The notes under the pieces: generated by a model
What the model was told of the DNA's origin: nothing
The model's database searches: none
Seen by the model: only the letters and a program-made list of their open reading frames with translations
Program-made: the position numbers and the translations under genes
NCBI GenBank assembly: GCA_035771165.1
Contig: JAWNZC010000351.1
Location: 9,259,501 to 9,323,500, forward strand
Length of the DNA: 64,000 nucleotides
Origin: Paragorgia papillata
Taxonomy: Eukaryota; Cnidaria; Anthozoa; Scleralcyonacea; Coralliidae
Direction of reading: 5' to 3'
Shown: positions 45,429-60,400 of the stretch, piece by piece
Numbering within the stretch: position 1 is the first letter of the stretch
Layout: every line of letters begins with the position of its first letter

Positions 45429-48400
45429 GATATAAGATGATATAGGTTTTTAATATATCACTTGTGGGATGATATCATAATTGTCATGAGTGAGCACAGT
45501 GAATGTTGGACATTTATGATATCCAGGGATGCATACTAATGTCACATTAGGGTGTGTGTGGGGTTACTGTGACACCCCCCAACACTTGAAGGTTGGTCAA
45601 AAAAGGTGGTCCTGAATTGTCTATTACACTACCTTTTTTAGTCCTTTACTACTTTTTGGGATGATATTGTCTTGCTTGCAAGTGATAAAACTGATATCAC
45701 CGAGTTACAAATGTGATAATCTGTTTATCATATACTGGTACATGTACATGTCACGGGGTGGGATGATCGATAAAAATGATATATGGCCCCATGCACTGTC
45801 CCAGGATATTTTTTATTGTCTACTATTATTTGATTCTGATAAAGTATAATTATAATAATATAATTATACAGTATATTCATGTAACTATGCTTAATTATCC
45901 ACTAGGCATGTTCTGGCTAACATTCAATTAGTCTGTCATTTTTACTTTAATAAATATTAAAAAAATTTGGAAATTATATTTATTAAATCATTTTTAGTGC
46001 TCTTGCTGTACTCTAAAGTTCTCCTTTGTCAACTTCAGTATCTTGAAAAAAATTAAGTTTTATGGACCTAAAGCCTGCAAAAGGCTTTTGCAAGCCACTG
46101 AACATGAGGTGACATATATTACCTGATGGACCTTAAAATTCAATATTTTTTCTGACACATAAGCTAATTAAGGTTCCCAATAGGGGGGGGGGGCTAAAAT
46201 AGGGAGGTCTGGGTTGAGAATGTTCCCTCAAAAACATTTTGCAATTTAAAGGTCAGAAATGGTAGCCATTGCTATCATTGGAGATAACCACATTTAAATT
46301 GCTAAAAGCAACTTACAAACCAAAGCACTTAGTCTAAGGTGTTTTAACAGCTAATATAAAAAGTGCTTTATTAAATTCGCGAAGATTCTTTTAATATTTT
46401 TTAAATTGTTAAAACGTTATTATTCCCTGACAAATGACGAATTTTTCTCCAACATGGGGGGCTAAGTGTCCCCAATAAAGGGGGTGTAGTCCCCCACCCC
46501 CCTTTGGTGCCACCCCTGTGTCTTTGTTATATTCTTGGTTTGCACTTCATGTCATGATGGCCATTTAAACTACCAGGGGTTTCCCTATAGACAAGTAAGA
46601 TGATCTGGTGCTCGCCAGAGTAAAATACTAGTGTACGTCCTTGTTTAGTTAAGAAAAAGAGTTAACAAAAGAATATAATTAGCAGCTATTGTATTTTGAG
46701 TATGTTTTCCCAACATGACTGCTTCATCTTTGTCTTTTGAATTTCAAAAGATTGATTGTTAAAATTGTGTCAATATCATGTGTCAAAGTCTGTTTTTCTA
46801 GCTTCTGATTGAGTGAGCAGTCCGCATTTGGAGGTTGTTGTGTTGTTTTCTGCGTAACCCATGACAGCAGGCAACATTACTAATGTCTTTTAGTCATGTC
46901 ATATCCAGTTTGTATTTTTTCCCCAGGTTTCCTTTATTCAAAATGATGTCTGAAGGGAAGCATTTAAATTTTCCGACAAAATGGGCATGACCAATGGGCG
47001 TGGCAGACGACGTATGAAGGCGTCGTGGAGGCTATACAGTTGTGATTGGTGACTTAGTTTTCCGTGGCAACGCAAACGGTTTTCTAGCGCCCCCAGCCAG
47101 GGGCGGACTGGCTACGTCAGAGGGGCCCGGTTTCCAAATCAAGTTGTTGTGGGTCCGCATGTGTAGGGGGGGGGGGGGGTCCGGGGGGACCATCCCCCAG
47201 AAAAGTTTTGAAATTTGGGTCTCTGAAATGGCATTTCCCGCATTTTAAAACATGTTTGTTGTGGCACATTTCCTCATTTTTAACAAAGATTTTGTCCAAA
47301 TTAGGCTTTGAATAGTATATTAAATGTTAAAATATGCATGGACTGTAAGGTCAAAGCCTGTTAAGGCCTGAGGGTTACCAATAAAAACAAAGGACGACGC
47401 ATTTCCGTACGCATTCTTTCCCATGCGCTGACCACTTATCAACATATATTTTAATTATATGCTTGTAGATCAGATGTTTGAAGCGTTTCAAACTTTTTAG
47501 ATCCACCTTTTCTTTTTGAGTAATCTCAACAAATTATAAAGAACGACTCTATATTAGGAGGGAAAAAAGGGGAAGATTGGTACATGCACTTTCCTCCAAC
47601 TCTGCGGACCCTAAACATAGTTCTCTTTTCAGAGGAGCTGCTTCTTGCAAGTCGTCCACCTTTTTTTACGCCTTTTCTGTGCACCACGTTTACAGTGAAC
47701 TGGTTTTCTATTAATGGAGTAATTATATTTTATTAATTGCTTTCTTTATAATTCCGGAACTCGAAATGTCGGAAGAAACTATAGCTTCCACTATAAACGC
47801 TAGATAATTATTTTATCCTAAGCATGTATTGCCTGATTGATACATAGCCTTTTTTCACTTTTGCAAAGTCAAAAAAATTTAAGGACCCAAAGGGGGCCCA
47901 CTGGGCGTTTGCCCGGTAAGTCCGACTGGCCAGTCCGTCCCTGCCCCCAGTTACTTTGTAGTTGTACTATACGGAATATGCCGACGAGCGACTATCATAT
48001 ATTTCATTATGGTATTTCTCATTGTCATTTTCGGTAGTCATCAAAAGCCATATGACATACAAAACATTCTATCTAGGACAGACACATGGATCACGTCAGA
48101 TCACGTCGGCTGACGTGCTTTTTTCTTTCTTTATGCCCCAAAATCCGACAAGAGTTTTGATAAAAACTTTTAAATTTATGTATTGTATAAAACAAATAGA
48201 TTCCATTTTTTTGTTGTCTGTTCAGTTATAGATGCACAGAAGACGTTACAACATGGTAAGAACATCATCTGGACTGCGTCTTACCACACTGATGTTCTTA
48301 CCACGTTGTGACGTCATATGTGCATCTATAACTGAACAGACAACGGCAAAATGGCATCTTCTATTTGTTAAACAAATCAGTGGAAAGGACTCATGTGATG

Positions 48401-51400
48401 ATACGTTTAAGTGATTTGTTCCCCCAAAATTTTATTTTATATGTTAGTAAAAAATGCACAGATGGAAAATCATTAGTCTCCTTTAAAGGCATTTCTACAT
48501 GTTGCAAGCAATGTGACAAATTAGCGGGATGTGGGAATGAAGAGTAGCATGGAGTTCGGGAGGAATTGGGGGAAATAGGAAAAAATATCTTTTTTACAAA
48601 ACTGAAATACAGATATATTTTTTCATATTTTGGCCGTTTTTAAATAAGATATAATTATATTATTTTCGAATTGTTTTTAAAGGGTTACAAAGGAGCTATG
48701 CCAAATTGTGTTCATGACCAAAGAGCTAACCAAGACCAAAATAAGAGTGAACCACAAAAACGATTCACCAAAGAAGAAGTTGTGTTTTCCAAGTACGTTT
48801 ATCTAGTTTGACTGTATACTGTACCTACTCACTGTAAATATCACATACATTAATATAGTTAAAAATGCTTTTAGCACTAAGCCAGGTGTGAGGGAACACC
48901 ACTGATCTCTATAACTGGATTGCTCATCCTTTATGGTCAGCACTATAAACATTTTGAAGCCACTGGCGGCCATATTTGTACTCCAGGTCCAGTGTACTTT
49001 GCGGGCGTAAGAGTAGTAAGAGTTTACCGGGGGAGTCGGATCGGAAAAGCCGTAAAACAAATAAATAATTCTCAGATGTCGATTTTTATTACCGACTGGA
49101 AAACAGAAGGAAAATTCAAGCAAATACAGTCCAAAATTGTCAACTACATACTAGCACTTCAAGGCTTTATAATAACATATGTTTTACTACCAAAGGTATA
49201 TAGATAGTTTCATAATGAATTTATTGGCTGTTTTCGATGGAGTTTTTTACGACTTTTGTGATATAAGCATGCAAGTTTATCGATTACCGGGCAGAGTAAA
49301 AAAACTACGAAATAACACGTTTTACTGCTCAATAATACCGACAAATGCAAAAACTAAGCTTCTAAACCTTTTACAGTGTTCTTTGTTTGATACCCAAAGC
49401 AGAAATTTTCTTAATGTGTCTCTTTCAGTCTCTTTTCGAGCTACGAAAACGTACAATTTTCCGTGGCGGCCATCTTGGTACTCCAAATTCGTCATCTCCG
49501 CTGGCTTCATTTTTGTAGCTGGATGAGCAATCCAGTTATATAGAGGGTGGGCCCTTACTGGACCTCTGAGGATAACAGTTTAGATATAACTAATAGAGTT
49601 ATCCAGTATAAATAAGGATAGTTTAGTTTTTAGTTTAGATCAGTGAAGGAACATGCACTCAGGGGAAAGAGGTTTATGGCCTGTTTTAGATGGTTTATTA
49701 GGGGTGAAAGCCTTGAGCACTTGAGTTATACAATTGTCTCTAACTCTTTCACTCCAAGTTAATAATGTAATTATAATAATTAAAATTATGAGATTTAAAT
49801 TTGTGATTAGTATAATACCGGCTCTGCAGCAAATGCGCATAGGGTCATGATAACACTATGTAAGGCTTGCGCTAAACGTCGCACAATAGATGAATTTAGT
49901 TCAGACGAATTTAATTGTTTGAATTTTATTCGACGAAACTGCAACGTATAACTTGATTAAATTCGACAGACGAATTAAATTCGAGTCAGACGGATAATGC
50001 GTGTTCGAGTTACACGACGAATTATCGTCGCGTCGAATTAAAATGTTTCTCTTCTGTCTGTGACAATTCGACGCCATGTTTTCAAGGAATCCTTTTCAGG
50101 CTCAACGCGTCCAACTGAATAACAATTAAATTCGACTGCATGTAATTCGACGTTTAACTCGACGTCGCATTTAGTATGCCGGATTACTGACGAAGTTAAT
50201 TCGAATTAAATTCGTCTATTGTGCGACGTTCAGCGTAGGCCTAAGCATTCAGTGATTTATGGAGGGTGAAAGCAGAGAATTTTATTCTGGCTGATATTCC
50301 ATGATTTTATTCAACGGAGAGAAGAGGCCTGTTCAATTTTTGTTGGGTATAAAGAATGAAAGGGTTAACCCCTTGACATCCAAGAACTCTCCCCTTGACG
50401 GGTAAAATCGTCTGGCGTTAGCCAAAGTAAAATACTAAAGGCTGCATTGTTCCAAACAATACGATACAGTCGCAAAAGGGTTAATAAACTCCATTTCAAT
50501 TTCTTTCAGAGCATTACCTATGCAACAACAGAGGCGTGACAACGTGGATGATATTGAGATGAGTCTTCTTGAACATCAACTGGCTTTATTTCCTCATCTT
50601 GAAGATTCTGTTCCTCCCGAGGTTAGTTTTCAGTGGTGCAACAAAATTCCACATGAACATGTTCCAAAATCACATGTGATTTTGAAACATGTTTATGTGG
50701 AATTTTTGTAACGGGGGCAGCCGGAAAAACTGTAATGGTAGCTAAGCATGGAACAAACAAACACTCAAGGTTCTCAACTACTGATCGCTATATAATTGGA
50801 TTGCTCATCCGGCTCCAAAAGTGAAGATGATCCGGCTCCACCGGAGATGATGAATTTGGAGTACAATTAGCATTGTAAAAGGTTTAGAAGCTTAGTTTTT
50901 GCATTTGTCGGTATTATTTAGCAGTAAAACGGGTTATTTCGTAGTTTTTTACTCTGCCCAGTAATAAATCGATAAACTCCTTGCCTATATCACAAAACTC
51001 TTAAAAACAACGAAAACAGTCAATAACTTCGTTATGAAACTATTTATATACCTCATTGGCAGTAAAAAATGTCTTTACAAAGCCTTGAAGTATGTAGTTA
51101 ACAATTTTGGACTGTATTTGCATTCCTTGTGTTTTCCTTCTGTTTTCCAGTAGTAACTCCGCGGTATATGCTTACTACTCTTAAGCCCGCAAGGTACACT
51201 GGACCTGGAATACCAATATGGCCGCCAGTACTAGTGGCTTCAAAATGTTTACTGCTGACCATAAAGGATGAGCAATCCAGTTATATAGAGATCAGTGCTC
51301 TCAACCTTTTTTGAGACCCCTTTTATGAAGTCCAAAAGTTCTGCGATTGGGGATCCCACATGAAACAGCAACATAAAAACATTTTTGTTTGACATCAAAA

Positions 51401-54400
51401 TATTAAAAATTTTAATTATTCTTTTTCTTTCTTTAATTTTTAAATATTAAAACACATACAGCACCGTAGCAGGTGCGAAGTTGCGTAGCAAGTTGTGTAA
51501 ACGTTGGTGTATGACTACCATTGTCCCACAGGCTGCTTAGCCAAGGCCCTTAAAATATTTATTACAATATTGAAAATAAATGATTGATGATAAAACTGGA
51601 TGTGCACAGGCTATATTTCCAGCTGTTTCCCGGGCCCCGGTATACTTACCTTCCCCGGAAGAGACGACTCAGGACGCGTGAGCCACAGAACGAGTCTGTG
51701 ACGTTTTGCATAAGTTAACAATCATCAGCACTCTATTGATCGCCATTTTGAACTTACGGGGTAATTCATGCAATAATCCTAATAATATATGCCTGCTGAA
51801 AATGTGCAGGCACGTTTGTGATCGACATGACAAGCTCACGAGTCCAGCTTGATTTCGGGGGAGGTATAAGTACCGAGACCCGAGATATGGCTGGAAATCG
51901 AGCCTAACGTTCGTCTAGCTCAATTTATACTCAAAAAAGATTTCTGAGCTCCAGACATGGTTTGAACTGCATACAATTACATTGCCTTTTTTACAATTGC
52001 ATTGCGATTAAGATGAATCAAACATCAAAATGAGATGTTTTCAAAAGCTTCAGGACAACGCTTTTTGTTGGACAAAAAAATCATGTATTCAGGTTTGGTA
52101 TGATTCGTTCTGGACTAAATCTAAGTGTACTGTAATTTCAAATTCTGATCAGCGATATCATCTTTCGGATGCATATACAGTAATCTCTAATCCAGGTTGC
52201 AAACAATGTTTTTAATCACTAGAGAAAGAAACACATTTTGTACTGTCTAATCAACATGATTGTCATTTTCCATGTTTCTAACAAAGATGACAATTGATTT
52301 GCAACATACGTATCCGTACTAAAATGTTTGGAAGTTCGTTCTGATGTTTGCAAGTTTATTGGGAAGTTTTTGAGTTCGTTTTGATTGGCTAGATTGCTAG
52401 AACCATGTCCTTTTACTATACAGGTTTGGACACTAGTACTCTACATTGTTGTAGATGTTTTTTTCAGACTTGTGTGCTGTCACTGTATACTGAAAGATTC
52501 ACAATCACTCGCTTTAAAAAAAAACATTCCACAAAAACGTAATATATATGATTGATTTTTTGCAGGTTTTTGAAGATGTGGTTGATATCTTAGATCCTGA
52601 TCTGCAGCTTGGCAGTGAAGAAGATACTGAGGTAATGTTAAAATGGCATTATGGCATTAATATATAACTAGTGAAATTTGTTGCGTTTTACGCACGCTGT
52701 GATTGTGTGATTGGTCAGTTCCATGTTTATATCAGACTATGCAAAGACGGCAGTGACTCAAGTCATGGCACATTTCTTAGTCTTTTTTTCATAAAAGAAA
52801 TACAAAATGGACTCCCTGTGTTTAATTTATACCCTGGTGCAAACATTTGTACTTATAAACTTTCACATAAACTTTCAAATTCTTTTTACTTACTCGTGTT
52901 TTCATCATCAGGCTATTTAAACATGGGCGGCCATTTTCTATTTCTTAATTAATATACTGTACACACCTACAGTACACACATCTTTAGACGCGACTTCGTC
53001 TAGACGTGACTTCCTCGTTCGAAAATACAACAACAAAGTAGTCGACTTAGGCAAGTCTATAACACAACGAATTACGTCCACCAAACGTCTGTTACATTAC
53101 ACTGACCAAGCTCGCAAACATACCACATGCACTACATGTATACGTACAACTAGAGAGGTTATAATCTTATTTTTGTCTTTTTAAAAACGATTTACGCATA
53201 AATAAAATGCGTGTCATGAACAGTTTATAAACAGATATAAATTAAAAGTACTCTAAATTTTATTTTAGTTACTTGACCTGCAACCAGCCAAATAAAAAAA
53301 ATCACTGCATGTACACAATTAATTGCGGTTAGTGTTGCAAATCGTTGACGTTGAGTTATTTGGCTGTTATTTTTTAAAGAGCACCGCCCTTAAATAAGCG
53401 CCGCCTCGGAATAAGCACCGCATCTACAACACTAAAAATTTAAAATAGCATTCTCAAACTCATTAAATATAATAATTCATGAAATAAAAACAAAGGAAAT
53501 CAGTACCGAGACGGAGGTTTAGATATCCGAGGAAGAAATTACTTAAATTAAGTCAACTTTCACCTTGATTTTCTCTTTAAAAACTGATTCGTTTGAGAAC
53601 TCGGCCTACGGCCTCGTTTTTCAACCCACTCCTCGGGTTCAAACCCGTAAAATGTTACGTCATTGTATTCTGTATTTTAGGATCACCAAGTATCGTGTGA
53701 CGACCCAAGTGAAACTCAAGCAAAAGACTCCATTCGCCAAGGACAGGTATGAACTACAAAGTAATTTGGCAGTATTTCTACTATCACATCGGCCTATACC
53801 TAAGATTAGATGTCTAACATTGTCAGCCACCTATATTCGTGTTCAAATTTCAGGTAACTCCCAATTGTGTTGTTTTTACATACCAAAATAGAATTATACT
53901 CCTTGGGTATTTCTTAAAAAGATAAAAAATGTGTGTGAAATGATAAATCACTGGCTTGGAAAATTATAAATTGCACATCTTTACATGTACTGTACATGAC
54001 ATTTTTGTGACTGTTGTCAGATGGAATTATTTTTAGGAGTAGCATGCATGATAATCCAATTAAGGGTAGTCAACCCACTCAGCCCATTTCCAATCCATGC
54101 ATGACATTTTTTCGACTGTCGTTAGATGGAATTCGGCTTTTTAGAAGTAGCATGCACGATAATCCAATTAAGATGTATCGGAGAGCGAAGAATAGTCAAC
54201 CCACTCAACCCATTTCCATTCCATGCACAATAGCAAAAAAAGAAAGATGGTGGTATTATTATTATGGTCCTTTGCGAGCCCAAATGAGTTCTGAAATGAG
54301 TTCATGTATTTTTATTTTTAGTCCGTGTCACCTGCAGATACAGATAGAAAAAGGTTCGTAAATTTATATTTTATAATATGTCGAGTCAGTTCACACAAAA

Positions 54401-57400
54401 AATTATAGTGTTCGATGAAAATGAAATATTTTCTTAAAAACGAAATAACCCTACAAAGCAGGCCTAACAGTACTATACGCGCTAACAGTAATTCCTTTGC
54501 ATATAGTATGCCTCAAGCTGATTATTATTCAGGAAAGCTTGGTGATCACCACACGGATTTCGAACTCGCGGAACTCGCGGAATTTTTTGATTGCCCACTT
54601 GACCGACTTGGCAACTTCTGTAAAAAATGCATTGTTTTTTACTGCTTTGTATAGGTAATAGCATGGTTTCAAGTGCAATTTGGAAAAAACATGCACGAGT
54701 GAGTTTTTCAAAGACTATATCAAAATTACACGAGTCCGAGGACGAGTGCTATTTGAGGTCTTTGAAAAACTCACGAGTGCGTGTTTTTTCCCAAATTATT
54801 CAGGTGAAACTTATACTACTATACATAATAACTAATCTAGTTTAGTGAAATGTAAAATTCAAATCATATTTCTTGCAGGAGTGTGACTTGTACATTGTAA
54901 AGCGGTTGTGGTTTATAAAGTGGTAATTTTATTTTCAGTGTGCTTAGTCACAGCAAGAACCGCTACAGATGGCTTCCTAAGGTAGAAGAGGCTCAAAAGG
55001 AAGAAAAAGTGAAATCATGTCGAAAGAAAATCGACACTCCTAGTTTGGTAAGAACTGATATAATGACTTATGACCTTTAGTACTTCACAGGGAAATTGCA
55101 TGATGGGTAATGATATTCTTGCATTCTGGTTGAACGAGGTTGACCAGGTGTACGTGTTTTATATAATATTATTATTATTATTTTTTATTTTTATTTAGGA
55201 TGCAAAAATACAAAGTGTCACAAAGGAATTTTGCACCTGGGTGGAAAACTTGGTTAGTGTTTTGATCACTTTACAGTAATTGAAGTCCTACACAGTAGAA
55301 TTTTGGGCTCGCTTGCTTGCAACGATTTGTGAATATGAACTCGTTTTCATGTGGGAAATTCAAAATAATTTTTACTTTAAAACGAGGTCATAAGGGCTAC
55401 CTTATTATAGGAAATTAACGCTCCATGAAATTAACGCGAATTTCCAAAATTCGCGTGAATTTTTTAAGTCGTGTTAATTTTTGCGAGCGTTAATTTCCGC
55501 GACTTTAATTAAGTGGAGCGTTAATTTCCTCGACCTTAATTTCTATTAATATAACCCTAAATTCTCGATCCTGTTCAGACACTGTAAATAATGCTCAAAG
55601 TGGCCAGATTTCTCCTCTTAACCCCTACATTTAGGTATTAAAGGTTCTCAAGCAATCGCCAGTCTGGTTTTACATGCAGTATAGATTTGTTTTGTTCAGG
55701 TTTTTTATATTCAGTGTTAAAATAAAATATGTTCCTGTTGTCACCACAAACTGCGTTGCGTTAATCGCGTTAATTTCCTTCGTTTTGAAATCTTACCTCC
55801 TTTTCGCGTTAATTTCCTTCATTCGGAAGTTGTTTTAACTTCAATTCGCGTTAATTTAAGTCGCGTTAATTTCAAGTACCTTAATTAACCCGAGCGTTAA
55901 TTTCCTATAATAAGGTAATTTGTATGCACATAAAAGAATTCTCATTCGGCGGCCATTTTTGAATATATAAGGCCTATCGCGAGACATGTTTCAAAACAGA
56001 TTGCAACGTGTAACACCCCCTCGTTTTATGAATTTGTGTTGCTTTCCATTGCAAGACAGGTTTTATAAACCGTTGCGCGAAGTTGACGTGCATCCTACTT
56101 TGTCTCGCAATGCAAAGCGACCCAGATTCATAAAATAAGGGAGTGTTACCATGATCTCTATATAAACTGGATTGCTCATCCGGCTCCAAAAATGAGGCCC
56201 AGCAGTCATATTATATATTACCCATGCAATAGTTGAAACTACATGTATACTCTTTAATTTAAAAGATCTACATTTTGAGTACGTTAAAACAATTACTCTA
56301 TACCCACGTTGTTAGGGAGGCGAAAGCAATAACATCGAGGAGTCAACCATCATGAGCTTGTTTGCCAGTGGATATGAAACGAAGGTATGGTAAAGTCTAG
56401 CATAAACATTTATAAAAGGATAAATAACGAGCGAGCTTTTTTGGTACCAACTGTATAGTTGTTGCTGTACGTGCATGCATAAAGACCACTTTCATAAAGG
56501 GATCATGACCTATCTACATTAAGAAGGCTTCTGATTGGTTTAGATAACCTAACCCAACACCTTCCCCTAACCATAATCAGTAAGGAGCATGGGAACAAAT
56601 TGATAATCGAGAATGTGATTGGTTACTTATAACCAATCAGAAAACTCGTTCATATCAGGTAGGTCTTTACTGTCATAAAGGCCTTCACCTTAAATATTCT
56701 TTTATGTGTATCTAAATGAGCCTTTCTGGCCTCGTTATGAAGCGAAGATTCTTTTGTATTGCAGACACACAAACGAGGCCAGAAAGGCTTATTAAGATGC
56801 ACATGAAAGAATATTCAAATTAATCGCTAAAAGTGGTCTATTAGGTCGCCTACTGCAATACTGCATTAATTTAAGAATGTTATCTATTCATTTGCGCAGC
56901 AAACTTTGAGCGTTTTTTTTCTGATATTTTTTGTCATGTATATGAGATCATTTCCTTGATTTTGTTTTTGGAAAGTAGTATAAAGCAACCAACGCAGCAG
57001 ATACATTTTTCTTGTTTGTTTGTTTGTTTGTTTGTTTGTTTGTTTGTTTGTTTGTTTGTTTGTTTGTTTGTTTGTTTGGTTTGTTTGTTTGTTTGTTTGT
57101 TTGTTTGTTTGTTTGTTTGTTTGTTTGTTTGGTTTGTTTGTTTGTTTGTTTTTTTGTTTGTTTGGTTTGGTTTGTTTGTTTGTTTGTTTTTTTGTTTGTT
57201 TGGTTTGTTTGGTATGGTTTGGTTGGTTTGTTTGTTTGTTTGTTTGTTTGTTTGTTTGTTTGTTTGTTTGTTTGTTTGTTTGTTTGTTTGTTTGTTTGTT
57301 TGTTTGTTTGATTGATTATATTTCCACGTCATATAGGTTGAGAGTAACTCTTAAACCTATTTCAAGTGCATTGTATATTGCTTTGTAAGAGGTATCTAGT

Positions 57401-60400
57401 ATTTTCTCAATCACCATGGTTTGTGTCACTATATAAGCATGCACGCTGCCTTTTTGAAAAACACTTTCTACCATGTTTAATTTTAGCCAACGTTATCTGT
57501 ACCTATCCACGTGGTTGAATTAACCAATGTACCTCCCGAGCTACGGATCAATACCAACATGTCTGCTTTACCTCGTCAACAGAACGTCAACGTTGATTTA
57601 AATGAACCGGAAAAAACGGTAAGCTAGATGGATTATTTATATCTATTCTATTCTAGTCTATAGTCTAGTCTATTCTAGTCTATAGTCCAGTCCAGTCCAG
57701 TCCAGTCCAGTCTAGTCTAGTCCAGTCTAGTCTAGTCTAGTCTAGTCTAGTCTAGTCTAGTCTAGTCTAGTCTAGTCTAGTCTAGTCTAGTCTAGTCTAC
57801 TAGTAGTCTAGTCTAGTCGAAAATTTTAGTGTTATTTACTGACGTCGCAAATGTCTGAATTTTCAAAACATTTCTGGGGAACCCGAACAAACCACTCCTC
57901 CCTACCGTGAAAGATTATCTCTCTCATACTATTGTTTAACCGTTTTGTATGAACATAATCCCAAAACGCCCTATAACCACACTATACCGGTCCCTGAAGT
58001 GACATCTTGGTGACGTCACTTTTGCTGGTGGCTTGCAAGTCGCAACTCAAAACGTTCGTATTTTTGCGTGGATTTACCTAGTCTGCTTCGCAGTCTGCCC
58101 TGGAAGCGCTCCCCCGTGACGCTTCTGCCTCGCAGACTAGGATTTTCCCAGACCGCTAAGAGATATTTTAAGTTAAATAGATCTTTTGTCACGAGTTCTA
58201 ACACGTTATTGTCACACTCTTCAACGCTTGGGACTAAAGGTTTCGCTCCCATGCGCCAGGTTGAGACAATGAGGCTGCGCTAACAGTCCGGCGAATTCAG
58301 TTGTAAATAACGTTCCTAAAAGTGAGATGCAGTTTCTATTATAGGAAAGGGTTGTTGCATTTATGTCTCGCTAAGTAACCCCAATCTCAATCGACCCAAA
58401 CTCCACCCCGTTTACCGAGACATCAGTCTAACAGCCAGAGAAATAACCCTTTGATATACTTCCATCTTGGTTTCGTTGCTTTCCTTCAGTTATTGTTACA
58501 GAGTACCCGAAGTCTAGCTATAGGATAGTGTCCTTTTCCTCAGTATAGTAACGATATTACATGCTATTATGCTAAATGCTGCTTGGAACATTCTAAAGAC
58601 TAACAGGAATCTGTTTTATAACATAGATGTAATACAACGGCGTTTCTGATTGGCTACAGTGCGTGCTCCATTTAACAATTAGACAACGAGGACGAGTTGT
58701 CTAATTGTTTTAGTATCAACCATAAACAACTTTTCTTTAACGTAAAGAAGTCTTATCAAACATTGTTCTAAATGTTCAGATAGTTTTATCTTTTTGTTTG
58801 CAAGAGTCTCCCCATACATAATGCAGAGCAGTTCGATGGCGTATGGTAAACAATCGCTCACAAAACACAAGATTGTAACTACTTTGCTTCAAATTTGGTG
58901 TAGATATACTCCATAGGCATAAGCGAATTCATTTTCTTATTCGAAAATGTCAAACTGAATATATTTCCATTACTTTCGACCCAATGTTTTCTTCACTCGT
59001 ACAAACATTTTAGCAGACGCCATGTTTGATTTTTTAGCCTAGTTTCCAGGTTTTGCTTGCAGCGTGAATATGCCGTGGCTTCTGATTGGTCAGAATAGGA
59101 GTATTCCAGCTATAAGAACGGATTTGTAATAGACCACGAGTTGGTTGATGCTAAAACTCGATGGAGCACGGTAATTTCAAACGTAATGAGAAACTCATTT
59201 TTAATCAGCGAAATAAATATTGTTTTTCGTTGTTTTGTGTCTGATTCTCTGTTATAAAAGAAGTGGTTCATGGTTTGGCGTGCTCCATTGAGTTATGGAT
59301 GCACTTGGGAAGTTGGAAAGCACTCAAAAATCTAGGCTACGCCTCAACTAACTCTTACGCTTTTCTCGTGCTCTCCTAACTTCCGACGTGCACCATTTAA
59401 CAATTAGACAACGAGGACGAGTTGTCTAATTGTTTTAGTATCAACCATAAACAACTTTTCTTTAACGTAAAGAAGTCTTATCAAACATTGTTCTAAATGT
59501 TCAGATAGTTTTACCTTTTTGTTTGCACAAGTCTCCCCATACTTAATGCAGAGTAGTTCGATGGCGTATGGTAAACAATCGCTCACAAAACACAAGATTG
59601 TAACTACTTTGCTTCAAATTTGGTGTAGATATACTCCATAGGCATAAGCGAATTAATTTTCTTATTCGAAAATGTCAAACTGAATATATTTCCATTACTT
59701 TCGACCCAATGTTTTCTTCACTCTAACAAAAATTTTAGCAGACGCCATGTTTGATTTTTTAGCCTAGTTTCCAGGGTTTGCTTGCAGCGTGAATATGCCG
59801 TGGCTTCTGATTGGTCAGAATAGGAGTATTCCAGCTATAAGAAGGTTTATCATTGGATAACGCTACTATGGTCTATCACCAATAGACCATGGTAGCTCAG
59901 CCAATCAGAAAGCCGGATTTGTAATAGACCACGAGTTGGTTGATACTAAAACTCAATGGAGCACGCCAACCATGAACCATTTCTTAATTCTGTTTAAATT
60001 TCTTTTCGCCAGGATCCTACAACGTATACTCCTAGTTGGGTGAAAGTGAAATACGGTGCATGGTATTTAAACCCCCGAACTTGGAAGAAACAACGAGCTG
60101 GAGAATCTCTTGAGGATCCGAAGGAACAACAAGAAAACATTTTGTCCGAATCGAAAGTCAAAAGTCAAAAACTGGTATGTTATACAATTGTTTTAATTCG
60201 TCAGAATGAGTATATCTAATATTATAAAGCTTATTTTAATATCATAATTTAATAATTATAATATTTCATAATTGTAATTTATTATTATAAAGTTTATTTT
60301 TGCGTATTAGATAAAGCCTATAGCCTGTGCACAGCTGCTTACTCGTGAGTAAGCGGCTGTGCACAGGCTAGATAAAACCAGACTAAAACGGTTAAGTATA

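Larger units (their letters stand above)
44921..48682. other. Intron 2 of the FAM47E-like gene
   Basis: No coding seen. It contains a TA microsatellite (45391-45427), gggggggggg debris (46180-46510), a TTAA MITE (46569-46661), a hAT-type MITE (47098-47943) and a fold-back element (48188-48372). Confidence 0.75.
55253..56315. other. Intron 9 of the FAM47E-like gene, mostly MITE sequence
   Basis: Holds a complete TA-flanked MITE (55400-55915), a fold-back element (56010-56148) and a fragment of the ctggattgctcatccggctc element (56154-56190). Confidence 0.8.

Noticed and set aside
56934..57388. Long frames encoding NKQT or FVCL repeats
   Set aside because: Translation of the (TTTG)n microsatellite.
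58679..59595. Two near-identical 63-codon frames (MCFVSDCLPYAIELLC)
   Set aside because: Duplicated intronic sequence. No family match and no splice context in that strand.
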